DNA of 32,941 bases from Ferruginibacter sp. (GTDB lineage Bacteria > Bacteroidota > Bacteroidia > Chitinophagales > Chitinophagaceae): positions 1 to 32,941 of the forward strand of contig JANYFT010000177.1 in the NCBI GenBank assembly GCA_025359625.1, given 5' to 3'. The notes under the pieces were generated by a model that worked only from the letters and a program-made list of their open reading frames with translations, made no database searches and had not been told where the DNA came from. Shown here one piece after another: positions 9,094 through 16,660 of the stretch. The position numbers were made by a program, and so were the translations under genes. Within the stretch, counting starts at the first letter, position 1. Each line of letters begins with the position of its first letter.

Positions 9094-9548
9094 GCAAGTA
9101 TTCCATGTTGAATTCTTCCTAATTGGGTTAAAACCAGTTGAATGCCGTAAGTGGTTGTCAAAGACTCAAAAGAAAGAGGCCCTTCCAGCATTAAAGGATT
9201 TCTTTTTAACCAATTATAAAAAAGCTCTGTTTTACCAAAAGTTTTTTTTCCTTCATCAATTACATGAGCTATCTGTAACGCACGCTCTGCATTAATTGGG
9301 GCAAAGCTGCCGTTATTTTTTGCATAGCGTTGCAGGGTACGTTCGCTAACATGCAATATAGAAGCCCATTCAGTTTGTGTGAAAGGGATTTTACTGGCAA
9401 TTTTTTTAAATTCGTTATAAGTATAATTTTTTACAGAAGGAATTACTTTTACACTCCTGTTGTAAACAGCCTCAGGTTCTTCCGCTTTGATAATTTTGCT
9501 AACCTGTTTGTACAGTATAGCTTTTTTTGATTTTATATTCTTTTCCAT
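9090..9548 (-). CDS. Xre/MbcA/ParS-type antitoxin
   Basis: A 152-residue antitoxin for the adjacent RES toxin. The middle carries a helix-turn-helix, 'FTQTEWASILHVSERTLQRY' (residues about 56-75). The C-terminal half, 'INAERALQIAHVIDEGKKTF' to 'GRIQHGILA', matches the ParS/MbcA toxin-binding domain (DUF2384). I chose ATG 9548; the longer frame starting at 9620 would begin upstream of the predicted -33 box and so could not be on the transcript. The HTH and the direct repeats over its own promoter argue for autorepression by the antitoxin or toxin-antitoxin complex. Confidence 0.92.
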   Translation of the reverse strand: MEKNIKSKKAILYKQVSKIIKAEEPEAVYNRSVKVIPSVKNYTYNEFKKIASKIPFTQTEWASILHVSERTLQRYAKNNGSFAPINAERALQIAHVIDEGKKTFGKTELFYNWLKRNPLMLEGPLSFESLTTTYGIQLVLTQLGRIQHGILA

Positions 9549-9551
9549 ACA

Positions 9552-9585
9552 TGCGTCATTTGTCGCCAAATGTACGTCACTTGTC
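9552..9585. promoter_or_regulatory. Direct-repeat operator over the toxin-antitoxin promoter
   Basis: Two 13-bp copies, TGCGTCATTTGTC (9552-9564) and TACGTCACTTGTC (9573-9585), differ at two positions and are offset by 21 bp, two helical turns. One copy covers the predicted transcript start, the other abuts and slightly overlaps the -7 box and lies in the spacer. A dimeric HTH protein would therefore sit on one DNA face and block RNA polymerase. The antitoxin is the obvious candidate. Confidence 0.7.
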
Positions 9586-9597
9586 CATAATTTCAAA
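9567..9597 (-). promoter_or_regulatory. Promoter of the antitoxin-RES-folK operon
   Basis: On the minus strand TTTG (9597-9594), a 19-base spacer and TACATTTG (9574-9567) match the Bacteroidota housekeeping promoter TTTG-N19-TAnnTTTG exactly. The expected transcript start is near 9560, giving a leader of roughly a dozen bases before ATG 9548. Confidence 0.8.
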
Positions 9598-9621
9598 TTT
9601 TTTTTACAGTTTTTTTGCAAA

Positions 9622-9629
9622 TAGCTTTG
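9622..9629 (+). promoter_or_regulatory. Possible -7 box of the ABC permease gene
   Basis: TAGCTTTG fits TAnnTTTG and lies 20 bases before the permease ATG at 9650. No clear TTTG is found at the -33 position, so this is weaker than the divergent promoter. Confidence 0.4.
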
Positions 9630-9649
9630 CGCCTAAAATTACAATTTTA

Positions 9650-10762
9650 ATGCAGCAGTATAGTCAGTTAAAGGCCATGTTGGCCATCACCAAAGCCAGT
9701 CTTAAGTCAATTTTCAGAAGCCCATCGGCAGTAGTTTTTAGTTTTGTTTTTCCCTTTGTATTTATATTGGTATTTGGTTTTATTGGTAACAATGGTGGCC
9801 TGCCTGTTTATAAAATTGCAGTAGATAAAAATTGCGATACCGCCAATGCTTTGTATGATTCGATAAAAACAAGCAACCGGATAAAAATTGTACGCTTTGA
9901 AAATGACAAAGAATTAAACAGCAATCTTGAGAAAGGAAAAATAACCGGTGTTTTTAATATTAAAAAGAATGCGACAGCGATACCGGCATATACTTACACC
10001 ATCTCAACAACGAGTGCCAGCAACGATAAATGGCCGCAGTTTATACCGGTGATAAATAATATTGTAAACAATATAAGCAACGAAAAATATGCTGGCAGGC
10101 CAACTTATGCCATACCCGATTTTGATTACAAAAGAGATGTAAAAGAAATAAGAGAATACAAAACCATTGATTTTATTTTACCCGGACAGCTGGGTTTTTC
10201 TTTATTAAGCTCAGGGGTTTTTGGCGTAGCATTTATGTTTTTTAATTTAAGGAATACCCTGGTATTAAAACGATTTTTTGCCACACCTATCAGCCGCACC
10301 TATATTATTTTAGGGGAAGGTTTGGCAAGGGTAATATTTCAAATGCTAACGGCAATCGTTATCATTGTTGCAGGCAGGTTTCTTTTTGGGTTTACACTCA
10401 TTAACGGAGTAGTAACTTTATTGGAAATGTTGCTACTGAGTTTTATTGGCTTAATAGTCTTTATGGGACTGGGTTTTATTGTTAGCGGCCTTGCAACAAG
10501 CGATAGCAGCATTCCTCCGTTTGCTAATTTACTTACCTTGCCTCAATTTTTATTGGGAGGAACATTTTTTTCAGTAGAGGCTTTTCCAAAATGGTTGCAG
10601 CCCATATCAAAAGCATTGCCGCTTACACATTTAAACACCGCTATAAGGGCTGTGGCTTTTGAAGGACAAAACCTATGGGACGTAAAAAATGAGATCGGGA
10701 TTTTATTATTGTGGGGAGTGATAGTGTATGCGGTTGCTGTAAAAGTTTTTAAATGGGAATAA
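9650..10762 (+). CDS. ABC-2 type transporter permease
   Basis: A 370-residue membrane subunit of an ABC-2 exporter. One hydrophobic helix lies near the N-terminus ('SAVVFSFVFPFVFILVFGFI'), followed by a soluble domain of about 150 residues and five or so C-terminal helices including 'LLTLPQFLLGGTFFSVEAFP', typical of the COG0842 group. I use ATG 9650 (MQQYSQLKAMLAITKASLK); the longer frame from 9527 would overlap the toxin-antitoxin promoter and antitoxin start. No ATP-binding subunit gene is adjacent on either side, so the partner is encoded elsewhere. The following gene starts one base after its stop, so the two are co-translated. Confidence 0.88.
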   Translation: MQQYSQLKAMLAITKASLKSIFRSPSAVVFSFVFPFVFILVFGFIGNNGGLPVYKIAVDKNCDTANALYDSIKTSNRIKIVRFENDKELNSNLEKGKITGVFNIKKNATAIPAYTYTISTTSASNDKWPQFIPVINNIVNNISNEKYAGRPTYAIPDFDYKRDVKEIREYKTIDFILPGQLGFSLLSSGVFGVAFMFFNLRNTLVLKRFFATPISRTYIILGEGLARVIFQMLTAIVIIVAGRFLFGFTLINGVVTLLEMLLLSFIGLIVFMGLGFIVSGLATSDSSIPPFANLLTLPQFLLGGTFFSVEAFPKWLQPISKALPLTHLNTAIRAVAFEGQNLWDVKNEIGILLLWGVIVYAVAVKVFKWE

Positions 10763-10763
10763 T

Positions 10764-11297
10764 ATGATGCGTTTTATAAAGGCTTTTCTTTTTGGCATTA
10801 CGGGTTTGTTCATTGTAATGACATTGCTATCCCTTTTAATAACTTCTAACGTTAGGGTATCAAGGGCAACTGTAATTAATAGCACCACCATTGACAAACC
10901 CTATCAACAAATTCTTGATTTAAAAAACTGGAAAAACTGGCATCCCATTTTTAAAACTGGGGTAGCAGCAATTAATTTTGGAAATGTAACAGTTGGCAAA
11001 AATGCCGTTTGTGATATTGTGTACAATAACAAAACCACTCATCTTGTTATAACGGATACCGACTCATCTTCAATAAAATTTATTTTACAATCTCCCGGTG
11101 AAAACGATATTGAAAATGCTATTAATTTTACCCAACTTACACCTGCCAAGGAAACAAGGGTAGAGTGGAGGGCCCTCACCAAATTACATTGGTATCCATG
11201 GCAAAAAGTCTATGCCATCTTCCTTGATAAAATCACCGGCCCCGGATATGATGCTGCATTAAATGGCTTAAAAGATATTATAGAAAAGAATCCATAG
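10764..11297 (+). CDS. SRPBCC-fold membrane-anchored protein
   Basis: A 177-residue protein with one N-terminal transmembrane helix (about residues 5-27, 'AFLFGITGLFIVMTLLSLLI') and a C-terminal START/polyketide-cyclase-like (SRPBCC) domain. The 'VINSTTIDKPYQQILDLKNW' start, 'KNWHPIF' and the ending 'GPGYDAALNGLKDIIEK' are typical of the Bacteroidota proteins of this fold. It would bind a hydrophobic ligand, but none is known. Start 10764 (or 10767, the second of two ATGs) is one base after the permease stop, which suggests a linked role such as handling the exported substrate. Confidence 0.72.
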   Translation: MMRFIKAFLFGITGLFIVMTLLSLLITSNVRVSRATVINSTTIDKPYQQILDLKNWKNWHPIFKTGVAAINFGNVTVGKNAVCDIVYNNKTTHLVITDTDSSSIKFILQSPGENDIENAINFTQLTPAKETRVEWRALTKLHWYPWQKVYAIFLDKITGPGYDAALNGLKDIIEKNP

Positions 11298-11322
11298 TTT
11301 TTAAGGGCGATGATTCAAAAAT

Positions 11323-11422
11323 TATGGTCCGGGCTATGAAAATAGAGTTATAGTTTTTAGTTTATTGTTTTGTGTTTTGTTAGCGGTTTATTGGTTTTAA
11401 AAAATATAGTCCGGGCTAAGAA
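11323..11422. repeat. Direct-repeat pair upstream of the ECF sigma operon
   Basis: TATGGTCCGGGCTATGAA (11323-11340) recurs as TATAGTCCGGGCTAAGAA (11405-11422), 16 of 18 bases alike, 82 bases apart, in the gap between the SRPBCC gene and the sigma factor gene. The GC-rich core TCCGGGCTA stands out against AT-rich surroundings. It could be a regulator binding pair or a degraded dispersed repeat. Confidence 0.55.
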
Positions 11423-11482
11423 GCATTGGGGATCATCGTTGCATCGATTTCTTGTACTTTTTCAGCTTTTTGGTACACTTCT

Positions 11483-11490
11483 TAAATTTG
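11483..11490 (+). promoter_or_regulatory. Possible -7 box for the sigma operon
   Basis: TAAATTTG fits TAnnTTTG about 100 bases before the sigma factor start. The -33 position shows only a T-rich stretch, so support is limited. Confidence 0.3.
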
Positions 11491-11587
11491 CTACTCTATC
11501 TCAAGCTCCGCAAAGGCCGACACTTTGTAATATTTTTTTTCAAATGCAACTGTCAGCAATAATCTGTTGTCAGGATCATTAACAGAT

Positions 11588-12151
11588 ATGATGGATTATA
11601 CTTTATTGGTAAAAGACTGCATTAAACAAAAGCCAGTTGCCCAACAGCAATTGTATGATCATTTTGCGCCATCTATGCTGGGGGTTTGTTACCGCTATAC
11701 CAAGTCGGTCAGTGATGCGGAAGATGTTTTGCAGGAAGGGTTTATAAAAGTATTCCTTCATTTGGGCAAGTATAAATTTGCCGGCGAACTGGGTGGATGG
11801 ATCAGGCGGATTATGGTAACCACCGCTTTAAATTATTTAAAGAAGAACAAACGTTACCGGGAGGAAATGGTTTTTGCAGAAATGCCCCTGCACCCGGTAT
11901 CAGCCGAAAACCCGGAGGTGAAATTAGATGCCCGTCAATTAAGTGATTTGATAAGGCAATTACCCACCGGTTTTCAAACCATTTTTAATTTATACGCCAT
12001 TGAAGGTTATACGCATGTTGAAATAGGAGAGATGCTCGGTATCAGTGACGGTACATCCAAATCGCAATACGCAAGAGCCAGGTATTTATTGATAGAGTGG
12101 ATAGAAAAATATTCATCACTTTCAAAAAATGAACAGTATGCCCGAAAATGA
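11588..12151 (+). CDS. ECF-type RNA polymerase sigma factor
   Basis: A 187-residue sigma-70 family ECF factor. Region 2 is 'LYDHFAPSMLGVCYRYTKSV' then 'DAEDVLQEGFIKVFLHL', and region 4 is 'LPTGFQTIFNLYAIEGYTHV' followed by 'EIGEMLGISDGTSKSQYARA'. I chose ATG 11588 (11591 is equally possible). A TTG seven codons upstream extends the frame but adds nothing conserved. Its stop lies inside the next gene, which starts about 23 bases earlier. It should direct transcription of an envelope regulon that probably includes its own operon. No classic short anti-sigma gene is present; the next gene may take that role. Confidence 0.93.
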   Translation: MMDYTLLVKDCIKQKPVAQQQLYDHFAPSMLGVCYRYTKSVSDAEDVLQEGFIKVFLHLGKYKFAGELGGWIRRIMVTTALNYLKKNKRYREEMVFAEMPLHPVSAENPEVKLDARQLSDLIRQLPTGFQTIFNLYAIEGYTHVEIGEMLGISDGTSKSQYARARYLLIEWIEKYSSLSKNEQYARK

Positions 12152-13670
12152 ATTTGAAAAACAGGTGCAGCAAAAAATGGACGGGTTAAAATTAAAACCT
12201 TCTGCTGAAGTGTGGCAAAATGTAGCTGATGCAATAACGAAAAGAAAAACTGACAGAAGGATTATTGCCTTTATTTTTCTGGCTTTGTTCTTATCCGTTG
12301 CTGGTATTTTTATATATACAAGTTATACTGAAAATAACCGTCACCTGGCTAATAAAATGGTATCTTCAAAAACAAACTCTTTCACTACGGATACTGTTAA
12401 AAATCTGAACGCTAAAAGAGTGGATGATATAGAAAAAAATAAGCTCTACAGAAAAGATCCGGTAACTGGCAAAGCAAAGATGCTGCATAATAACACGGGC
12501 AAAAAAGGGATAATCAATCACCAAAAAACTATTACCGAACTGCTATCTGTAAAATCTGCCAACCTTATAAAAGAACAAAAAATAATTAATAAAAATAGTA
12601 TTGCTGTTAAGGATGCCATTTACAACAGCAACAAAAAACTTCAATTTAAAAAGAAACAGCAATTAAAATTAAAGGTAAGTAATGGAGTTGTAGCGGATGA
12701 TTTAAATGAAACACCTTTGGTAAATAGTAGTACTGAACAAACTATAGCATCTACTACTGATTCTTCAGAAGATATTACTGGTGTAAAAAAGATAATCTTA
12801 AAGCCTGTTATCAAAAATACAATTGACAGCAGCGAAAGCGCAAGCCGCATTACAACACAGGTGATAGAAGAGAATAATAAAAAAAATACAATAGAAAAAA
12901 AATCAAAGCAAATAAAGCAAAAGAATAATTGGCAGTTTGGCTTTAATTTTTCTTTGGGTGTTACAACAACGCAGAATGGCTATTTAGGAGTTATTGGTGC
13001 AGGAAATAGTGATGCATCAAAGGTTTATAATTTCGCAGACCCAGGCACATCTGGCTCAAACAACGGCCAGGCAAGTTCTGCCGTTTATCATCCTGCAAAA
13101 ATTAATCCTGGTGCCGGTGTTACTGCTGGCGTATTTATGCAAAAAAATATTTCTTCCAAAACCAATATTGTTTTGGGTTTAAATTATAAAATATACAGCT
13201 CTGTGATGATGGTGGGTTATAGGGTGGATAGTGTTCTTTATGGGAGTAATAATTATTCCCTCAATTCAGCAGATAGAATTTTTTATAGAAGCGGAGTTGA
13301 TAGAAAATATAAAAATCATTTTCATTTTATAGAGCTGCCATTGGCTGTTCATATCAAACTTTCTAATAAAAGTAAACCTGCTGTTTACTTAAATGCGGGT
13401 ATTGCAATTGCGCAGTTTATCGGTTCAAATGCGCTTCAGTTTGATACTGCATCTGGCAAATACTATCGCAATAATAACATGCTTAATAAAACCCAGGCAA
13501 ATATTTCTGCGGGGTTATTATTTGCATTAACCCGACGGGCTAAAAATCCATTCCTTATTGGCCCGGATATAAATATTGGCTTAAATAAAATAGCTGAATC
13601 AGGCCTTTACAGCAACCGCCGTTACAGCTTCTTCGGGCTTAGATTACAAAAAAATATAGGAAAAAAATAG
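12129..13670 (+). CDS. Inner-membrane-anchored protein with C-terminal outer-membrane-type barrel
   Basis: 513 residues with an unusual layout. Residues 1-44 are a charged cytosolic segment ('FEKQVQQKMDGLKLKPSAEV'). Residues about 45-66 form one transmembrane helix. About 70-265 are a Lys/Ser/Thr/Asn-rich linker, and 266-513 are an outer-membrane barrel-like domain ending 'YSFFGLRLQKNIGKK'. Similar N-terminal segments occur in Bacteroidota genes that follow ECF sigma factors, so it may act like an anti-sigma factor that senses through the barrel. The start overlaps the sigma gene; ATG 12138 is an alternative. Whether the barrel really enters the outer membrane while the N-terminal helix spans the inner membrane is an inference. 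Confidence 0.75.
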   Translation: MNSMPENEFEKQVQQKMDGLKLKPSAEVWQNVADAITKRKTDRRIIAFIFLALFLSVAGIFIYTSYTENNRHLANKMVSSKTNSFTTDTVKNLNAKRVDDIEKNKLYRKDPVTGKAKMLHNNTGKKGIINHQKTITELLSVKSANLIKEQKIINKNSIAVKDAIYNSNKKLQFKKKQQLKLKVSNGVVADDLNETPLVNSSTEQTIASTTDSSEDITGVKKIILKPVIKNTIDSSESASRITTQVIEENNKKNTIEKKSKQIKQKNNWQFGFNFSLGVTTTQNGYLGVIGAGNSDASKVYNFADPGTSGSNNGQASSAVYHPAKINPGAGVTAGVFMQKNISSKTNIVLGLNYKIYSSVMMVGYRVDSVLYGSNNYSLNSADRIFYRSGVDRKYKNHFHFIELPLAVHIKLSNKSKPAVYLNAGIAIAQFIGSNALQFDTASGKYYRNNNMLNKTQANISAGLLFALTRRAKNPFLIGPDINIGLNKIAESGLYSNRRYSFFGLRLQKNIGKK

Positions 13671-13753
13671 GCTCAAAAAATATTCTACAGAATGCAACCC
13701 TGCAGTAAGTTGTATTGTCAGCTATAAAAATTAATCAACATAAAAACTATTGT

Positions 13754-15031
13754 ATGAAAAAAATAGGCCTTCCTATAGCGATTGTAATTTCAGTAAGTTT
13801 TATTTTACAGGGATGTATAAAAGATACCTGCGAAAACACCCGCCAGTACAGCTATTACACACCATTGTATAAAACAAAAGCGGCGATAAGGGCCAATATA
13901 AAAAGTAACCCGTCAAGGCAAATTTCAAATACAGGTAAAATATTTACCATTGGTAATTATATCTTTTTAAACGAAGTTGACAAAGGAATCCATGTGATTG
14001 ACAACAGCAATCCTTCCTCGCCAAAAAATATTGCCTTTATTGATATACCCGGTAATATGGACATTGCAGTTAAAGGGAATATCTTATACGCAGATGTTTT
14101 TACAGACATAGTCGCACTGGACATATCCAATCCATTAAATGTAACCGTTACTAAATTTATTGAAGGCGTTTTTCCATTCAGGTATTGGGGTGGTGGGCTT
14201 GCAGCCGATACCAATATGGTAATTGCAGATTGGGTAAAGCGTGACACTACTGTTTATGTAAATTGTAATAATAATGGGGCAATATATTTAGGCTCTGGTG
14301 TTTACTTTGATAGGTCGCAGGCACTTAGTAATAGCTCTGGCAGCAGTCCGACTAAAAGTCCATCACCGGTTGGCACTGGTGGCTCAATGGCCCGGTTTGC
14401 TTTATTAAATAGCAGGCTCTACACTGTATCAAATCAGGATCTGAATATTTTTAACATAGCTAATGCTGAAAGTCCTGTGTATATAAAAAAAGTGACAGTA
14501 GGTAACTGGAACGTGGAAACGCTTTTCCCTTTTGAAAATAAATTATTTATTGGCTCTTCAAACGGCATGTTTATCTACACGGTTAATAATGCAGACAATC
14601 CTGAATTGGAAGGGCAATTCGGGCATGTAAAAAGTTGTGATCCGGTAATTGCAGATGATCATTTTGCGTACGTTACATTAAGTTCCGGTAGTAGTTGTGG
14701 AGGCTTTACCAACCAGATGGATGTACTAAACATCAATGACATCAGCAATCCTATTTTGGTAAAATCTTATCCCTTGACAAATCCACATGGGTTATTAAAA
14801 GATAAAAATGTATTGTTTGTTTGCGATGGTGCCGATGGATTAAAAATATTTGATGCAAGTGATGCTGCCAATATCATTCAGTTAAAACAAATTACCGGAC
14901 TTGAAACTTATGATGTAATTGCAAATAATAACAAGGCGATTGTTATTGCTAAAGATGGGCTTTATCAATATAATTATGCAGACCTAAACAATATCAAATT
15001 GCTTAGCAAATTAACAATTGTAAAAGAGTAA
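13754..15031 (+). CDS. LVIVD-repeat lipoprotein
   Basis: A 425-residue lipoprotein. The signal peptide MKKIGLPIAIVISVSFILQG leads to a lipobox cysteine at residue 21. I use ATG 13754 because a TTG start at 13715 would add 13 residues before the signal. The rest consists of LVIVD-type repeats that would form a beta-propeller, for example 'GIHVIDNSNPSSPKNIAFID' and 'VVALDIS'-like units such as 'DIVALDISNPLNVTV' and 'MDVLNINDISNPILV'. These proteins are surface or periplasmic with unknown ligand. The gene lies 83 bases after the barrel gene and probably belongs to the sigma operon. Confidence 0.85.
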   Translation: MKKIGLPIAIVISVSFILQGCIKDTCENTRQYSYYTPLYKTKAAIRANIKSNPSRQISNTGKIFTIGNYIFLNEVDKGIHVIDNSNPSSPKNIAFIDIPGNMDIAVKGNILYADVFTDIVALDISNPLNVTVTKFIEGVFPFRYWGGGLAADTNMVIADWVKRDTTVYVNCNNNGAIYLGSGVYFDRSQALSNSSGSSPTKSPSPVGTGGSMARFALLNSRLYTVSNQDLNIFNIANAESPVYIKKVTVGNWNVETLFPFENKLFIGSSNGMFIYTVNNADNPELEGQFGHVKSCDPVIADDHFAYVTLSSGSSCGGFTNQMDVLNINDISNPILVKSYPLTNPHGLLKDKNVLFVCDGADGLKIFDASDAANIIQLKQITGLETYDVIANNNKAIVIAKDGLYQYNYADLNNIKLLSKLTIVKE

Positions 15032-15111
15032 TGATAAACATATCAGTGCTATCCGGCAGTGAGTCAATATTTAATCTGTACCATATTTTTGAAATCAATT
15101 CTTAATTTATT

Positions 15112-15720
15112 ATGAACAATTATTTTATAGCGGCCAAAAAATATTTTTATATTATATTGACTTATTTTTTATTTTCCCTGTCTGCCAATAGCCAGGATGC
15201 GGCGGTTAAGCACTCATCAGTTAAATTTGAAACCAACCTGCAGGCAAGCGTATTAATTGGCCAGAAAGGCAGCAAACCAGCACTGAATGTAAATGCAATC
15301 AATGGCCTTAAATTCGACACCTGGTTTACCGGAATTGGCGTTGGTATTGATTATTATGGGCTAAAGCGAAGTGTCCCCTTATTTGTCGATGTTAAAAAAG
15401 ATCTTTCAGAAAAAGTAAACACTTTCTTTTTATTTGGAGATCTCGGCTATGATTTCCCTTGGTTAATGAACAACCAAAAACCACCGTATGCAAATAATTA
15501 CAATGCAATGGGCGGCCTTTATTATGAAACAGGATTGGGGTATAAATTCAGGATTTTTAATGCAAGCCATATCAGCTTTAGTGCAGGCTATTCGTTTAAG
15601 CAACTAAAAGAAAAATATGCCCAACCCTGCTTTTGGTGCGAAAATTATATACCTCCTGTAGAGCGTTATAATTATATGTACAGAAGGCTATCAATTAAAT
15701 TTAACTGGTGGTTGCTATAA
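15112..15720 (+). CDS. Small outer-membrane beta-barrel protein
   Basis: A 202-residue protein with a signal peptide (about residues 1-27, ending 'LSANSQ') and alternating hydrophobic strands such as '[15 protein letters not shown]' and '[12 protein letters not shown]', ending in aromatic '[10 protein letters not shown]'. This is the pattern of a small outer-membrane barrel. Cys-rich 'PCFWCENY' near residue 177 could form a disulfide. No named family is recognisable. It is last in the sigma operon and its 3' end overlaps the convergent queG gene by 20 bases. Confidence 0.7.
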   Translation: MNNYFIAAKKYFYIILTYFLFSLSANSQDAAVKHSSVKFETNLQASVLIGQKGSKPALNVNAINGLKFDTWFTGIGVGIDYYGLKRSVPLFVDVKKDLSEKVNTFFLFGDLGYDFPWLMNNQKPPYANNYNAMGGLYYETGLGYKFRIFNASHISFSAGYSFKQLKEKYAQPCFWCENYIPPVERYNYMYRRLSIKFNWWLL

Positions 15721-16636
15721 ATTTCATATTCCTTTTAATACCTGCAAACTTGCTGCGTTTCAATGGTGAGTTTTTAAAGATCAGTTTAAAATTTTCTTCT
15801 GTCAACTCTTCCCAATCGTTGTTGGTAAAGTTTAAAATGGCAGGTATCGGAGCAAACTTTATTTCACCTGTAGGCTTACTAAAACGGTTCCACGGGCAAA
15901 CATCCTGGCATACATCACAGCCAAACATCCACTTATCAAATTTACCCTTCATGGCATCCGGTATCAGGGCATCTTTTAATTCAATCGTAAAGTAACTGAT
16001 ACATTTACTGCCTTCAATAACTTTATCAGGCAGTATGGCATCAGTAGGGCAATTATCAATACACCTGGTGCAGGTGCCGCAATAATCTTTTGCGTAGGCA
16101 GCATCATACTCAAGTTCTAAGTCAACAATCAGCGTAGCAATAAAAAAGAAACTGCCGCTTTGTTTGTTGATAAGATTTCCATTTTTCCCTATCCAGCCCA
16201 AACCTGTTTTTTGTGCCCAGCTTCTTTCCAACACCGGCGCACTATCCACAAATCCTCTTCCATTTACTCCACCCACAGATAGTTTTATCTCCGCTAAAAA
16301 GAGTTTCAACTTTTCTCTTATCACTTCATGGTAATCATTGCCAAAAGCATATTTGGCAATTCTTGGTGTGGTTTCATTTTGTTGTTCAACAGGAAAATAA
16401 TTGAGTAATAAAGTGATAACAGATTTTGCGCCCGGCACTAATTTGGAAGGGTCGATCCTCATGTCAAAATAATTTTCCATATACTGCATGGTGCCATGCA
16501 TACCCTTTCTCAGCCAGCTTTCCAGACGTTTGGCATCTTCTCCTAACAACTCAGCTTTTGCAATACCGCAATGATCAAAACCCAGCTTAGCAGCAAACGA
16601 TTTAATTAACTGTGTATTTTTATCAATCACACTCAT
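15701..16636 (-). CDS. queG: Epoxyqueuosine reductase
   Basis: A 311-residue QueG, which reduces epoxyqueuosine to queuosine in tRNA with cobalamin and two 4Fe-4S clusters. Cysteines 186, 189, 192 and 196 ('[16 protein letters not shown]') and 240, 243 and 247 ('[10 protein letters not shown]') give the ferredoxin-like part, with C212 probably completing the set. Asp131 in '[20 protein letters not shown]' fits the catalytic aspartate, and the last motif is characteristic. The C-terminus is short: there is no HEAT-repeat extension as in longer homologues. The end overlaps the 3' end of the opposing gene. Confidence 0.95.
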   Translation of the reverse strand: MSVIDKNTQLIKSFAAKLGFDHCGIAKAELLGEDAKRLESWLRKGMHGTMQYMENYFDMRIDPSKLVPGAKSVITLLLNYFPVEQQNETTPRIAKYAFGNDYHEVIREKLKLFLAEIKLSVGGVNGRGFVDSAPVLERSWAQKTGLGWIGKNGNLINKQSGSFFFIATLIVDLELEYDAAYAKDYCGTCTRCIDNCPTDAILPDKVIEGSKCISYFTIELKDALIPDAMKGKFDKWMFGCDVCQDVCPWNRFSKPTGEIKFAPIPAILNFTNNDWEELTEENFKLIFKNSPLKRSKFAGIKRNMKFIATTS

Positions 16637-16660
16637 GATAGGCAGGTTACTATAAATACA

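Noticed and set aside
9527-9649. Longer N-terminus for the ABC-2 permease
   Set aside because: It would cover the divergent promoter and operator repeats, and the 41 extra residues are unlike the family.
11370-11582. 70-codon plus-strand open frame before the sigma factor
   Set aside because: No conserved motif, crosses the direct repeat and overlaps the likely promoter region.
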